A stretch of DNA of 64,000 nucleotides from an uncultured Roseobacter sp. (GTDB lineage: Bacteria; Pseudomonadota; Alphaproteobacteria; Rhodobacterales; Rhodobacteraceae). Positions 34,616 to 43,587 of this stretch are shown here, piece after piece. The stretch's first letter is position 1; the number at the start of each line of letters is the position of its first letter. The stretch is taken from NCBI RefSeq assembly GCF_947496515.1, contig NZ_CANMDB010000002.1, forward strand, positions 372,001 through 436,000, written 5' to 3'. The notes under the pieces were generated by a model, which was not told where the DNA came from, made no database searches, and saw nothing but the letters and a program-made list of their open reading frames with translations. A program made the position numbers and the translations under genes.

Positions 34616-36400
34616 ATGGATCAGTTTACACTTAACTTGCTGTTCGTGGGTGCATCCTTCGCGCTCTACATCGGCATCGCGATTTGGGCCCGCGCGGGCT
34701 CCACATCGGAATTCTACGCCGCCGGGCGCGGCGTGCATCCCGTGACCAACGGCATGGCGACGGCGGCGGACTGGATGTCTGCGGCCTCCTTCATCTCCAT
34801 GGCCGGGCTCATCGCCTTCACGGGCTATGACAACTCCTCCTTCCTAATGGGCTGGACGGGCGGCTACGTGCTGCTGGCGCTGCTGCTGGCGCCCTACTTG
34901 CGCAAGTTCGGCAAGTTCACGGTGTCCGAGTTCATCGGCGACCGCTTCTATTCCAAGACCGCCCGCATGGTGGCGGTGATCTGCTTGCTCGTGGCCTCCA
35001 TCACCTACGTGATCGGCCAGATGCAGGGCGTGGGCATCGCCTTCGGCCGGTTCCTGGAGATCGACGCCTTCTGGGGTCTGTTGATCGGCGCCTGTGTGGT
35101 TTTCGCCTATGCGGTCTTCGGCGGCATGAAGGGCGTGACCTATACTCAGGTGGCGCAATACTGCGTGCTGATCACCGCCTATACGATCCCGGCGGTCTTC
35201 ATCTCGCTGCAACTGACGGGCAATCCAATCCCTGCGCTCGGTCTCTTCGGCAGTACTGAAAGCGGTGAGCCGCTGCTGGCCAAGCTCAACCAGATCGTGA
35301 CCGATCTGGGCTTTGCCGAATATACCGCCGCGCACGGCTCCACCATCAATATGGTGCTCTTCACCCTGTCGCTGATGATCGGCACCGCCGGTCTGCCCCA
35401 CGTGATCATGCGCTTTTTCACAGTACCACGGGTGTCGGATGCGCGCTGGTCCGCGGGTTGGACACTGGTTTTCATCGCCCTCCTCTACCTCACCGCCCCT
35501 GCGGTTGGTGCGATGGCGCGGCTTAATATCTCCGAGCTGATGTGGCCCAACGGCACGCAAGGCGAGGCGGTGAGCGTCGAGCAGATCGAAACCGATCCGG
35601 AATACGCCTGGATGGCCACTTGGCAGAAAACCGGCCTTCTGGGCTGGGAAGACAAGAACGGCGACGGCAAGATCCAGTACTACAACGATGCCAACGCCGA
35701 TCTTCAGGCGCGCGCGGCGGAGAACGGCTGGGAAGGCAATGAGCTAACCAACTTCAACCGCGACATCCTGGTGCTCGCCAACCCAGAGATCGCTTCCCTG
35801 CCCGGCTGGGTGATCGGCCTGGTGGCGGCAGGTGGCCTCGCGGCGGCGCTGTCGACGGCGGCGGGTTTGCTGCTGGCTATCTCCTCGGCGGTCAGTCACG
35901 ACCTGCTCAAGGGACAGCTGACGCCCAATATGTCGGAGAAATCGGAGCTGCTGGCAGCGCGGATATCCATGGCAGCGGCGATCGTGGTGGCCGTCTTGCT
36001 GGGGCTCAATCCGCCGGGCTTTGCCGCACAGACGGTGGCGCTCGCCTTCGGTCTCGCGGCGGCCTCGATCTTCCCGGCGCTGATGATGGGGATCTTTTCG
36101 ACCCGCATCAACAACGTGGGTGCTGTGGCGGGCATGCTCGCCGGTCTGGTGGTCACGCTGCTCTACATCTTCCTGCACAAGGGCTGGTTCTTCATTCCTG
36201 ACACCAATACGTTCACGGATGCGGATCCGCTGCTGGGGCCGATCAAATCGACCTCCTTCGGCGCCATCGGGGCGGCGGTCAACTTCGCGGTGGCCTATGT
36301 GGTCTCCGGCATGACCAAGGAGACCCCGCAGGAGATCAAGGATCTGGTGGAAAGCGTTCGGGTGCCCCGCGGTGCCGGGACAGCGGTCGAGGGTCACTGA
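34616..36400 (+). CDS. Sodium:solute symporter (VC_2705 subfamily, acetate/ActP-like)
   Basis: A 594-residue multi-pass transporter of the sodium:solute symporter family, with about 13 membrane helices. Family stretches: AAGRGVHPVTNGMATAADWM, SFISMAGLIAFTGYDNSSF, GTAGLPHVIMRFFTVPRVSD, and AAALSTAAGLLLAISSAVSH. A large loop (about 290-385) contains GWEDKNGDGKIQYYNDANAD, a possible calcium-binding-like segment. The position behind acs-adk and next to the DUF4212 subunit supports acetate or other short carboxylate uptake; the substrate is inferred from context. Confidence 0.92.
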   Translation: MDQFTLNLLFVGASFALYIGIAIWARAGSTSEFYAAGRGVHPVTNGMATAADWMSAASFISMAGLIAFTGYDNSSFLMGWTGGYVLLALLLAPYLRKFGKFTVSEFIGDRFYSKTARMVAVICLLVASITYVIGQMQGVGIAFGRFLEIDAFWGLLIGACVVFAYAVFGGMKGVTYTQVAQYCVLITAYTIPAVFISLQLTGNPIPALGLFGSTESGEPLLAKLNQIVTDLGFAEYTAAHGSTINMVLFTLSLMIGTAGLPHVIMRFFTVPRVSDARWSAGWTLVFIALLYLTAPAVGAMARLNISELMWPNGTQGEAVSVEQIETDPEYAWMATWQKTGLLGWEDKNGDGKIQYYNDANADLQARAAENGWEGNELTNFNRDILVLANPEIASLPGWVIGLVAAGGLAAALSTAAGLLLAISSAVSHDLLKGQLTPNMSEKSELLAARISMAAAIVVAVLLGLNPPGFAAQTVALAFGLAAASIFPALMMGIFSTRINNVGAVAGMLAGLVVTLLYIFLHKGWFFIPDTNTFTDADPLLGPIKSTSFGAIGAAVNFAVAYVVSGMTKETPQEIKDLVESVRVPRGAGTAVEGH

Positions 36401-36605
36401 CCCCTGGCATCTGTGGCCTGACGGCGCAGATGTCCCGCCTGGCCAAAGGCCGGGCAGCCCCCGACCCTCCTCGATGGAGGCGAGGGGGCTCGCCCCTCCT
36501 CCGGTCACAGGCGCGACGACAGACGCCCGTGACCTACACCGATGAAAAAACCGTCCTGCCCGTCCCACCGGCGGGCGGGACACCGCGACCAAAAGGAGCC
36601 GTTCC
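36401..36605. other. Intergenic region with GC-rich inverted repeats
   Basis: 205 bases between the symporter and the cNMP/CBS gene, holding several GC-rich inverted repeats (for example GGCCAAAGGCC near 36440 and GTCCC/GGGAC near 36560) and ending in AAAAGGAG, the ribosome-binding site of the next gene. No small RNA or terminator with a T-run can be asserted. Confidence 0.35.
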
Positions 36606-38426
36606 ATGTCCCTGCCGGATCCCCTGCGACAGTTCCTCGCGTCCGTCCATCCCTACGACAGCCTGGCCGAAGACGACCTGACCGCGCTTGCCGCCGCCTG
36701 TACCGCGCATGTCTTTGCCCCGGGGCAAGAGGTCTTCGCGCTCGACGGCGAGGTTCCGGGCCTCTACATCATCGAACGCGGCGAAGTGGAGATCACCGAC
36801 GAGACGGGCGTGCAGCTCTCGATCCTCGGGCCGCGCAACTCCTTCGGCGAACGTGCCTTGCTGCGCGAAGAGGCGGCGAGCCGTACGGCCACTGCCCTGC
36901 AGGAGACCCGGTTGATCATCGTCCCCGCAGCAACCTTCTTTGCACTGATCGATGCGCAGCCGCATGTGGCGCGTTTCTTCGACCGGCGCCGGCCACCGCG
37001 GAACGACGCCAAGAACCTCGCGACCATGCCGGTCGCCCAGCTGATGACCGCCAATCCCGCCACCTGCGCACCCGATACGCCGATCAGAGACGCGGCAGCC
37101 CGCATGCACGCCGGGCGCATCTCTTCCCTCTGCGTCACACAGGCGGACCGCTTTGAGGGCATCGTCACCATCCGTGACATGAATGGCCGCGTCGTCGCTG
37201 ACGGGCTGGATGCAAGCGGGCCGGTATCGGGCATCATGACCGCCGCGCCGCTGACGCTGGATCCAACCGCGCTGGTGACGGATGTGCTGCACCTGATGGT
37301 GGAACGCAGGATCGGCCATATCCCCATCGTGGATGCGGGCAAGCTGGTGGGCATCGTCACCCAGACGGACCTCACCCGTGCACAGGCCATGTCCTCCGCC
37401 GATCTGGTGGGCCGCGTGGCGCGAGCAGAAAGCGCCGCCGCCATGGCGCGCGCCACCGCAGAGATACCTGCCCTGCTCGCGCAGCTGGTGGAGGCGGGCA
37501 ACCGCCACGACGTGGTCACGCGGCTGATCACGGATATCGCCGATACCGCCACCCGGCGCCTGCTGGCGCTGGCGGAGGCCGAGCTTGGCCCGCCCCCGGT
37601 TCCCTACCTGTGGCTCGCCTGCGGCAGCCAGGGGCGGCAGGAACAGACGGGTGTGTCGGATCAGGACAACTGCCTCGTCCTCGCCGATACGGCCACTGAC
37701 GCGCAGATGCCCTATTTCTCCGCGCTGGCGAAATCTGTCTGCGACGGCCTCGATACCTGTGGGTACTTCCACTGTCCGGGTGACATGATGGCCACCAATC
37801 CGCGCTGGTGCCAGCCGCTCAAGGTCTGGCGCGGGTACTTCGAAGGCTGGATCGCCAAACCCAACCCGGAGGCGCAGATGCTCGCCTCCGTCATGTTCGA
37901 TCTGCGCCCCATCGGCGGGGATTCAACGCTGTTCGAGGATCTGCAGCGCGATACGCTAGCGCGTGCTGCGCGCAACTCGATCTTTCGCGCCCATATGGTC
38001 TCCAACGCGCTCAAGCATCACCCGCCGCTGGGCCTCTTGCGCGGGCTGGCGACGATCCGGTCCGGCGAGCATCGCAGCCGCCTCGATCTCAAGCACAACG
38101 GTGTGGTGCCAGTGGTCGATCTGGGCCGCATCTATGCGCTGCAAGGACAGCTATCCCCCGTCAACACCCGCGCCCGGCTTGAGGCCGCCACCGCTCAGGG
38201 CTCCATCTCCCGTACCGGAGGCGCTGACCTGCTCGACGCCTATGACCTCATCGCCGATTTGCGCCTGCACCATCAGGCCGCACAGGCCCGGGCGGGCGAG
38301 ACCCCCACCAACTACCTTGACCCCGCGCAGCTGTCGGACTTCGAACGCAGCCACCTGCGCGATGCCTTCGTCGTGGTCAAGACGATGCAAGCGGCTGTGG
38401 GATCCGGCAAGGGTGCGCTAGGATGA
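36606..38426 (+). CDS. cNMP-binding / CBS / DUF294 putative nucleotidyltransferase
   Basis: A 606-residue cytoplasmic protein: N-terminal cyclic-nucleotide-binding fold (about 10-135; YIIERGEVEITDETG, NSFGERALLREE), two CBS domains (about 145-270; VAQLMTANPATCAPDTPIRD, GRISSLCVTQADRFEGIVT, MVERRIGHIPIVDAGKLVGI), and a DUF294 nucleotidyltransferase-like part with its C-terminal domain (about 290-600; LWLACGSQGRQEQTGVSDQD carries the G-S..R and D-x-D type motif, as in GlnD-like enzymes). Genes of this type regularly accompany VC_2705 symporters and a DnaQ-like gene, as here, and are thought to regulate acetate uptake; the mechanism is not known. Confidence 0.93.
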   Translation: MSLPDPLRQFLASVHPYDSLAEDDLTALAAACTAHVFAPGQEVFALDGEVPGLYIIERGEVEITDETGVQLSILGPRNSFGERALLREEAASRTATALQETRLIIVPAATFFALIDAQPHVARFFDRRRPPRNDAKNLATMPVAQLMTANPATCAPDTPIRDAAARMHAGRISSLCVTQADRFEGIVTIRDMNGRVVADGLDASGPVSGIMTAAPLTLDPTALVTDVLHLMVERRIGHIPIVDAGKLVGIVTQTDLTRAQAMSSADLVGRVARAESAAAMARATAEIPALLAQLVEAGNRHDVVTRLITDIADTATRRLLALAEAELGPPPVPYLWLACGSQGRQEQTGVSDQDNCLVLADTATDAQMPYFSALAKSVCDGLDTCGYFHCPGDMMATNPRWCQPLKVWRGYFEGWIAKPNPEAQMLASVMFDLRPIGGDSTLFEDLQRDTLARAARNSIFRAHMVSNALKHHPPLGLLRGLATIRSGEHRSRLDLKHNGVVPVVDLGRIYALQGQLSPVNTRARLEAATAQGSISRTGGADLLDAYDLIADLRLHHQAAQARAGETPTNYLDPAQLSDFERSHLRDAFVVVKTMQAAVGSGKGALG

Positions 38427-38430
38427 CCCC

Positions 38431-38949
38431 ATGTTTGTAGAACTCATCGCCACCGTCGTCGCCGGGATCGCCTGCGCCGGGCTTGCCCTCTTGCTCAACC
38501 GGATCACCGGTCGCCGCCTGCCCCGCTGGATCATGCCGGTTGCCGCCGGTCTGGGCATGCTCGGCATGACCATCTCCAATGAATACACCTGGTTCGAGCG
38601 CACCGCCGAGCGCCTGCCAGAGGGGGTGGAGGTGGCCTTCACGGTGGAGGAGCAAAGCTGGCTGCGCCCCTGGACCCAGGCCTTTCCCTATACCAAGCGT
38701 TTCGTGGCGCTGGATACGGGCACAGCCCGCCGCAACGCCGCCCTGCCGGACCAGCGGCTGGCGGATCTCTATTTCTTCGGCCGCTGGTCCCCGGTCAATC
38801 AGGCCCCCATGCTCTTTGACTGCGCGGGCGCGCGCTCGGCGCTGCTGATCGACGGGGCCTCCTTCGGTACCGACGGCGCTGTTTCGGACGCCGATTGGCA
38901 GAGCATGCCCGCGGACGACCCCATTCTGAAACGGGTGTGCGAGACCTGA
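38431..38949 (+). CDS. Small membrane protein of unknown function
   Basis: 172 residues. Two N-terminal membrane segments (about 4-24 and 34-50), then a soluble C-terminal domain of about 120 residues (ISNEYTWFERTAERLPEGVE, SWLRPWTQAFPYTKRFVALD, LADLYFFGRWSPVNQAP). It lies 4 bases after the cNMP/CBS gene and 1 base before the exonuclease gene, so it is part of that operon. Its domain is not recognised; conserved neighbours are its only functional hint. Confidence 0.75.
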   Translation: MFVELIATVVAGIACAGLALLLNRITGRRLPRWIMPVAAGLGMLGMTISNEYTWFERTAERLPEGVEVAFTVEEQSWLRPWTQAFPYTKRFVALDTGTARRNAALPDQRLADLYFFGRWSPVNQAPMLFDCAGARSALLIDGASFGTDGAVSDADWQSMPADDPILKRVCET

Positions 38950-38950
38950 C

Positions 38951-40354
38951 ATGCTCAGCCTGCGCTTCCGCATCCTGCTCTTCTTTTGCCTCCTCGCAGT
39001 GGCGGGGGCCGGGCTGGCGGCGGGGGCGCTTTTCTTTGGCTGGTGGCGTGCCGAAAACCCTCTGCCAACCGCGCCCTTCGTCACCGCCTTTGTGCTGTTC
39101 GCGTTCCTGAACACGGGCCTTATTGCGGCGGTCTGGATTCTCTTCGATGAAAACGTGGCCAAACCCATCAACACGCTGTCGGCGCGTCTCCGGCTGCGGG
39201 CCCATGCCGGGGTGGACGCCGAGATCGGCGCCGATGACGCGCGCTACCTCGGGGATCTGGCACCGGCGGCGAACGCGCTGACGCAGACGGTCAGCGGCTC
39301 CCTGATGGAGAGCGCCGCCCAGGTCGCGCAGGAAACCCGGCGGTTGCGGGACGAGCACGACCGGCTGACGGCGCTTTTGTCGGAAATCCCGCTTGCCACG
39401 GTGCTGGTGAATCCCGCGCAGGAGATCGTGCTCTACGATGGTCAGGCGGCAGAGATCCTGTCACAGATCGCCCCACCAAGGCTGAAAGCGCCCTTGTCCG
39501 ACTATTTCGATCCCGCCGAGATCAAAAGCGCCATGGCGCAACTGTCCTCGACCTGCGGCGAGATCGCTTTTGTCCTTCACGATGCCACGCGACAGACCCG
39601 TTTCAACGCCCGCATCAAGGCACTGAACGCCGATGGGCATATGATCTTTATCGACGCCGCATCCGAGCAGACGGAAAGGGTTGCCGCGCGTCCGCTCGTC
39701 TTCGACTTTGACCTGATGGCAGCGCAGGAGGTCAGGGAGATCGCCGACACGCCCTTGTCCGAGCTCTGCTTCGTGCCCTTCGACACCGAGACCACGGGCC
39801 TGTCAGTCGCACAGGACGATATCGTGCAAATCGGCGCGGTGCGGGTCCTGAACGGGCGCATGGTCGATGGCGAAACCTTCGAGTGCTATGTGAACCCGGG
39901 CCGGGCCATCCCGCCCGCCTCTACCCGGATCCACCACGTCACCGATGCGGCGGTCGCCGACGCGCCGGACATCGGCAAGGCAGGTCGCGCGCTGCACCAC
40001 TTCGCCCGCGGGGCCGTTCTGGTGGCGCATAACGCGCTTTTCGACATCGGGCTGTTGCGCAAATACGAGCCCCGAATGGGCGTCACATGGGACCATGCCG
40101 TGCTCGACACCGTGCTGTTGTCGGCTGTCGTTTTCGGCACGACCGAGGATCATTCGCTCGACGCGCTCTGCGCCCGTCTGGGTGTCACAATCCCCGGCCA
40201 TCTGCGCCACACGGCTCTGGGGGATGCCCGCGCGACCGGCGAGGCGCTGGTCAAACTGCTGCCGCTGCTGGAGGCAAAGGGCACCCGCTGCTTTGGCGAT
40301 CTGATCCAGCAGACCCGACAGCACGGCCGATTGCTGGAAGATCTGAACGGCTAA
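38951..40354 (+). CDS. Membrane-tethered DEDDh 3'-5' exonuclease (DnaQ-like) with sensor-type N-terminus
   Basis: A 467-residue protein: two membrane segments (about 7-30 and 42-64), a HAMP-like linker (about 65-120), a PAS-like region (about 135-245), and a C-terminal DnaQ/epsilon-type exonuclease (about 272-440). The DEDDh residues are all visible: D278 and E280 (PFDTETTG), D365 (AHNALFD), H420 and D425 (HTALGDA). It resembles a histidine kinase whose kinase was replaced by an exonuclease. Homologues occur next to VC_2705 symporters. No polymerase role is implied; its substrate may be RNA, DNA or a nucleotide signal (inference). Confidence 0.9.
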   Translation: MLSLRFRILLFFCLLAVAGAGLAAGALFFGWWRAENPLPTAPFVTAFVLFAFLNTGLIAAVWILFDENVAKPINTLSARLRLRAHAGVDAEIGADDARYLGDLAPAANALTQTVSGSLMESAAQVAQETRRLRDEHDRLTALLSEIPLATVLVNPAQEIVLYDGQAAEILSQIAPPRLKAPLSDYFDPAEIKSAMAQLSSTCGEIAFVLHDATRQTRFNARIKALNADGHMIFIDAASEQTERVAARPLVFDFDLMAAQEVREIADTPLSELCFVPFDTETTGLSVAQDDIVQIGAVRVLNGRMVDGETFECYVNPGRAIPPASTRIHHVTDAAVADAPDIGKAGRALHHFARGAVLVAHNALFDIGLLRKYEPRMGVTWDHAVLDTVLLSAVVFGTTEDHSLDALCARLGVTIPGHLRHTALGDARATGEALVKLLPLLEAKGTRCFGDLIQQTRQHGRLLEDLNG

Positions 40355-40467
40355 GGCGTCCGACCTTAAACCTGAGACATCCCGCTTTGATGAGAGCATC
40401 CGCGCAACAGGCGCGATTGCGCTACCCTTTGGAGCGGCGCTTCAGCATAGGTGTTGGACGCCTCAGA

Positions 40468-40686
40468 TCAGACCTCACCTGGCTCTGGCACGTAGTCGAA
40501 AAGGTCCCCGGGCTGACACTCCAGTGCCGCGCAAATCGCTTCCAGCGTGTTGAAGCGGACCCCCCTGACCTTGCCGGATTTCAGCAGCGACAGGTTCTGC
40601 TCGGCGATGCCGATGCGCGCGGCCAGTTCGCGGGACGTCATCTTGCGCCGCGCCAGCATCACATCGAGCCGGACGATTATGGCCAC
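40468..40686 (-). CDS. XRE-family (Cro/C1-type) HTH regulator
   Basis: A 72-residue single HTH domain: VRLDVMLARRKMTSRELAA, RIGIAEQNLSLLKSGKV, and FNTLEAICAALECQPGDLFD, the short HTH_26-type regulator. The start is most likely GTG 40686 (residues VAIIVRLDVM), 1 base after the stop of the DUF2975 gene; ATG-only starts would trim the first helix. This DUF2975 plus small HTH pair is common in bacteria, and the two are likely co-transcribed. Confidence 0.85.
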   Translation of the reverse strand: MAIIVRLDVMLARRKMTSRELAARIGIAEQNLSLLKSGKVRGVRFNTLEAICAALECQPGDLFDYVPEPGEV

Positions 40687-40687
40687 C

Positions 40688-41224
40688 CTAAACGACCGCC
40701 TGATGATCGCGCCATAGCTCGGCACCAAGCGCGAAGGCCCGCGCCAGGAACCCCGCGATCAGCGCTGACAGCGCAACGGAGATCTCCGGCGTTCCGATGC
40801 CCAGTGCCAGCGCCCGCTGTCCCGGCGGATAGCCCCAGGTGGCCACAACCGACACGATCATCTGCGAGACCAACCCCCAGCCCAGCATCGCCCAGAGCCC
40901 GTATGACAGCTGGCGCGCGGTGGTGGCGGCACCCTCCGGATTGCCCTGCGCGATCTGCCCGAACACCCTGCGCGCGCCCGTCAGCACCGCGAGCCACAGC
41001 GCCATATGCACCAGTCCGATGCACGCCAGTGCCACGGTCTGCCATGGCTCCAGTGGTCCGTTGGCAAAGCCGCTCACCTGTGCAAGATGCGCGCCGATGA
41101 CGCCCGGGGTCGCGATGACCACGGCGATCAGGGTAGCCGAACCCACCAGAAAAAGCCCGACCATGCAGCTCATCACCAGCTGCATGCGCCGCGCGGATGC
41201 AAGTAACGTGCGAGGGTTGATCAT
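40688..41224 (-). CDS. DUF2975-type membrane protein
   Basis: 178 residues with four predicted membrane helices (about 18-40, 66-88, 105-130, 140-165), including QLVMSCMVGLFLVGSATLIA and LSYGLWAMLGWGLVSQMIVS. The pattern and the following small XRE regulator match the DUF2975 family. ATG 41224 (MINPRTLLASARRMQ) was chosen over 41242 because a GGGAAG ribosome-binding site lies before it. Function is unknown. Confidence 0.75.
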   Translation of the reverse strand: MINPRTLLASARRMQLVMSCMVGLFLVGSATLIAVVIATPGVIGAHLAQVSGFANGPLEPWQTVALACIGLVHMALWLAVLTGARRVFGQIAQGNPEGAATTARQLSYGLWAMLGWGLVSQMIVSVVATWGYPPGQRALALGIGTPEISVALSALIAGFLARAFALGAELWRDHQAVV

Positions 41225-41297
41225 CCCGGCTTCCCTTCTCATTCTTCACGTTTTACATTAAATAATTAATACGAATCGTATCATACCGGGATGAATC

Positions 41298-41897
41298 ATG
41301 CAGCAAAAATTAATCAGGACACTCTGCCTCGCCTGGGCATCTGCAGGTTTGTTGGCCGCCTGCGGGGCCGTGACGCCCGCATCCCTGATCGCGGCGCGCG
41401 GGCTCGACCCGCTGAATACGCCCCCCGACAGCATCGCGCTTGCGGTCGCGGTGCCGGAGACAGTGCAGCTGGCGGACGGGGATGCGATCTTGCGTCTTGC
41501 ACTCGCGACCGAGCCGGAAGGCGACAGTTTTGCGGTCGATGAAACGGTACCGCTTCGGCTGAGCAGCAGTGACGACGATCTGCCTGAGGCGCAGACAGGC
41601 CAGACCATTTATCTGGCCCGGCTCGGACCCGAGGAAGCGGAGCGCATCGCTGAAGCACAGGCGCAGATCACCGCGCTGCGCGCAGCAGGTCCCACGGGTC
41701 AGGGGAGTCTTACGGTCGCGGTCACGGGTGGATGCCTACTGGGACCCGTCCCGGCGTCCTTGCCCGTCAGCACGTGGTTGCAGACCGACCCCGGCGCAGG
41801 CTTTGTGCAGCTGACACGACAACGCGACATGTTCCGTGTTCTGGACCCCGCCGATGCGGCCGCCCTGCGCGCGGGCTTGCTTCCCTGTGGAACGTAG
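41298..41897 (+). CDS. Lipoprotein of unknown function
   Basis: 199 residues beginning MQQKLIRTLCLAWASAGLLA with lipobox LLAAC (lipidated Cys22). The mature part has no recognised domain; it is acidic and contains ETVQLADGDAILRLALATEP and a conserved-looking pair of cysteines (VTGGCLLGP and GLLPCGT). It is followed by the hydrolase gene on the same strand. It looks like a real secreted envelope protein; its role is unknown. Confidence 0.75.
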   Translation: MQQKLIRTLCLAWASAGLLAACGAVTPASLIAARGLDPLNTPPDSIALAVAVPETVQLADGDAILRLALATEPEGDSFAVDETVPLRLSSSDDDLPEAQTGQTIYLARLGPEEAERIAEAQAQITALRAAGPTGQGSLTVAVTGGCLLGPVPASLPVSTWLQTDPGAGFVQLTRQRDMFRVLDPADAAALRAGLLPCGT

Positions 41898-41994
41898 GCC
41901 CGCCCCTGCTGCAGGTCCGGACGGCCCTGCCAGCGACGATCAGAACACCGTGACAGGCGCGGAGTCTGACCCGTCCGGCGCGCCGCTGGTCCGG

Positions 41995-42696
41995 ATGAAG
42001 AGCCTTTGGTTGCACGGCGGCGGTCTGGCGGGCGACACATGGTCCCCCCTCATCGCCTCGCTCCCGCAGGCTCTGGCCCCGGATCTTCCGGGTCACGGGC
42101 AGGCGCCCGACCTGCAGCAGCCAAGGGTCGAGGCCTACGCCGATGTGCTGCAACAGCGGGTGCAGCCGGGCGCCGTTCTGATCGGACATTCGCTGGGTGG
42201 GATGGTCGCGCTGGAACTCGCCGTTCGGGCGCAGCTTTCGCCCGCAGCGCTGGTGCTGATCGAAGCGGTGCCGACGGTGCGCGACAGGTTATCGGGGCGT
42301 CTGTCAGCCGCGCTGGCGGTGCAGCTGACCCGCATCCTCCCGAAGAGCGTGCTGGTGTGGAGCGCGGGCCTCGGTCAGACCGATACCACCCGCGTCGAAC
42401 TGCGCCGACATCTGGGGCGCATGGACAGCGCCCGCATCGCGTCGGTGCTGGACGCCGCCGCCCACTACGATGGCCGCCCGCATCTGTGCCAGGTTGACGT
42501 GCCCACGCTGGTCATCGTCGGTCAGAAGAACAAGGCGACCCACCGGGGTGCTAAGCTGATGGCGGAAACAATCGCCGGGGCAGAACTGCAGACCCTGCCG
42601 GGCGGCCATATGCTGCACACGGACAACCCCGGTGGGCTGCGGTGCGCCATCAACGGCTTCCTGCGTCGCAGACTGCCGCCCGCTGATCTGGCGTGA
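41995..42696 (+). CDS. Alpha/beta-fold hydrolase
   Basis: About 233 residues of the alpha/beta hydrolase superfamily. The oxyanion block LWLHGGGLAGDTWSP, PDLPGHGQAP, the nucleophile elbow GHSLGG (Ser), and a late Asp/His pair (VIVGQKNKATHRGAKLMAET; GGHMLHTDNPGG with the catalytic His) are present. The start is uncertain: ATG 41995 begins at the domain; GTG 41950 and ATG 41836 (overlapping the lipoprotein gene) are in frame. Substrate unknown. Confidence 0.82.
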   Translation: MKSLWLHGGGLAGDTWSPLIASLPQALAPDLPGHGQAPDLQQPRVEAYADVLQQRVQPGAVLIGHSLGGMVALELAVRAQLSPAALVLIEAVPTVRDRLSGRLSAALAVQLTRILPKSVLVWSAGLGQTDTTRVELRRHLGRMDSARIASVLDAAAHYDGRPHLCQVDVPTLVIVGQKNKATHRGAKLMAETIAGAELQTLPGGHMLHTDNPGGLRCAINGFLRRRLPPADLA

Positions 42697-42720
42697 GCGC
42701 CCCTCTACTGCTGGTGCGCC

Positions 42721-43551
42721 TCAGGGCCGCTGGACGGAAATATCGACATCCTTGGCAATGCCGGGAACCCTGCCCTTGCTCGTGAACTGCCAGAACGTCG
42801 GCACCACGCCGTCAATCTCCTCGGGCTTGCCCGAATTCAACGCCGCATCCCGCGGGTCCGCGATCCAGAGCAGATCGTTTTCCAGCAGTTTTGCGCCTTC
42901 TGACCCGAGCCTTTCGTCCCACCATTCCTTGACCGTATAGATCATCACCTTCTGGTCCCGCTTGCTTTCGACGGCCTTGATAAAGGTGTCGATCCTGTTT
43001 GCGATCTCGGCTGCAGATCTGCCATCCCAGCCCCTCGGATCGCTGGACGACATCTCGAAATCGAGCGCGATCGGCAGCGCGCTCACGGGCACATCCGCAA
43101 TGATTTCCAGCAAGGCCGCCGCCTGCGCCTCTGGCGTCGTCCGGGCAGAAAAGAAATGATAAGGGGCAAAGGGGACACCCGCGGCCTGAGCCCCTTTCCA
43201 GTTGTCGGGAAATTTCGCATCAGGCTCCGTGACCCCTTCGAGCGCCTTGATAAAGGCGAATGCCACACCTGACTCCGCAACCTGCTGCCAGTTGATCTCC
43301 TCCTGAAAATGAGAAACATCAATCCCAAAGGTCGCGCCTGTCGCATCCGCGGGAAAGGCGAAATTCGACTTGAGCGACGTCACCCCAAAGGGATGGTCCG
43401 GGTCGGGTGCGGGTGTCGGGTCGGGCTTGCCGGGATCGGGTTTATCAGGATCCACCACCGGTTTGGGATCCGGAATGATCGGATCGGTCACCAGCAGGAA
43501 GGTGGCAAAGGTTGTCAGCGCCACAAACAGTATCAGCCCCAAGCGTTTCAT
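42721..43551 (-). CDS. GH25 lysozyme-like glycosidase with membrane/signal anchor
   Basis: 276 residues: an N-terminal hydrophobic segment (3-21, LGLILFVALTTFATFLLVT; signal peptide or anchor), a Pro/Asp repeat linker (about 25-55), and a GH25 muramidase domain (about 72-270). Conserved blocks are FGIDVSHFQEEINW, AFIKALEGVTEPDAKF, PYHFFSAR and ALDFEM with the catalytic Asp/Glu pair. GH25 enzymes cleave the MurNAc-GlcNAc bond. It is the last gene of the eCIS run, 36 bases beyond the DUF4157 gene. It may release or help insert the particle through the wall, or be a payload. Confidence 0.9.
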   Translation of the reverse strand: MKRLGLILFVALTTFATFLLVTDPIIPDPKPVVDPDKPDPGKPDPTPAPDPDHPFGVTSLKSNFAFPADATGATFGIDVSHFQEEINWQQVAESGVAFAFIKALEGVTEPDAKFPDNWKGAQAAGVPFAPYHFFSARTTPEAQAAALLEIIADVPVSALPIALDFEMSSSDPRGWDGRSAAEIANRIDTFIKAVESKRDQKVMIYTVKEWWDERLGSEGAKLLENDLLWIADPRDAALNSGKPEEIDGVVPTFWQFTSKGRVPGIAKDVDISVQRP

Positions 43552-43587
43552 CTGATGTCTGGCCTCCTCGTGCCGTTACCCGGGGGG

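Noticed and set aside
36401-36605. Intrinsic terminator or small RNA between the symporter and the cNMP/CBS gene
   Set aside because: The inverted repeats are ordinary for such GC content and none is followed by a T-run.
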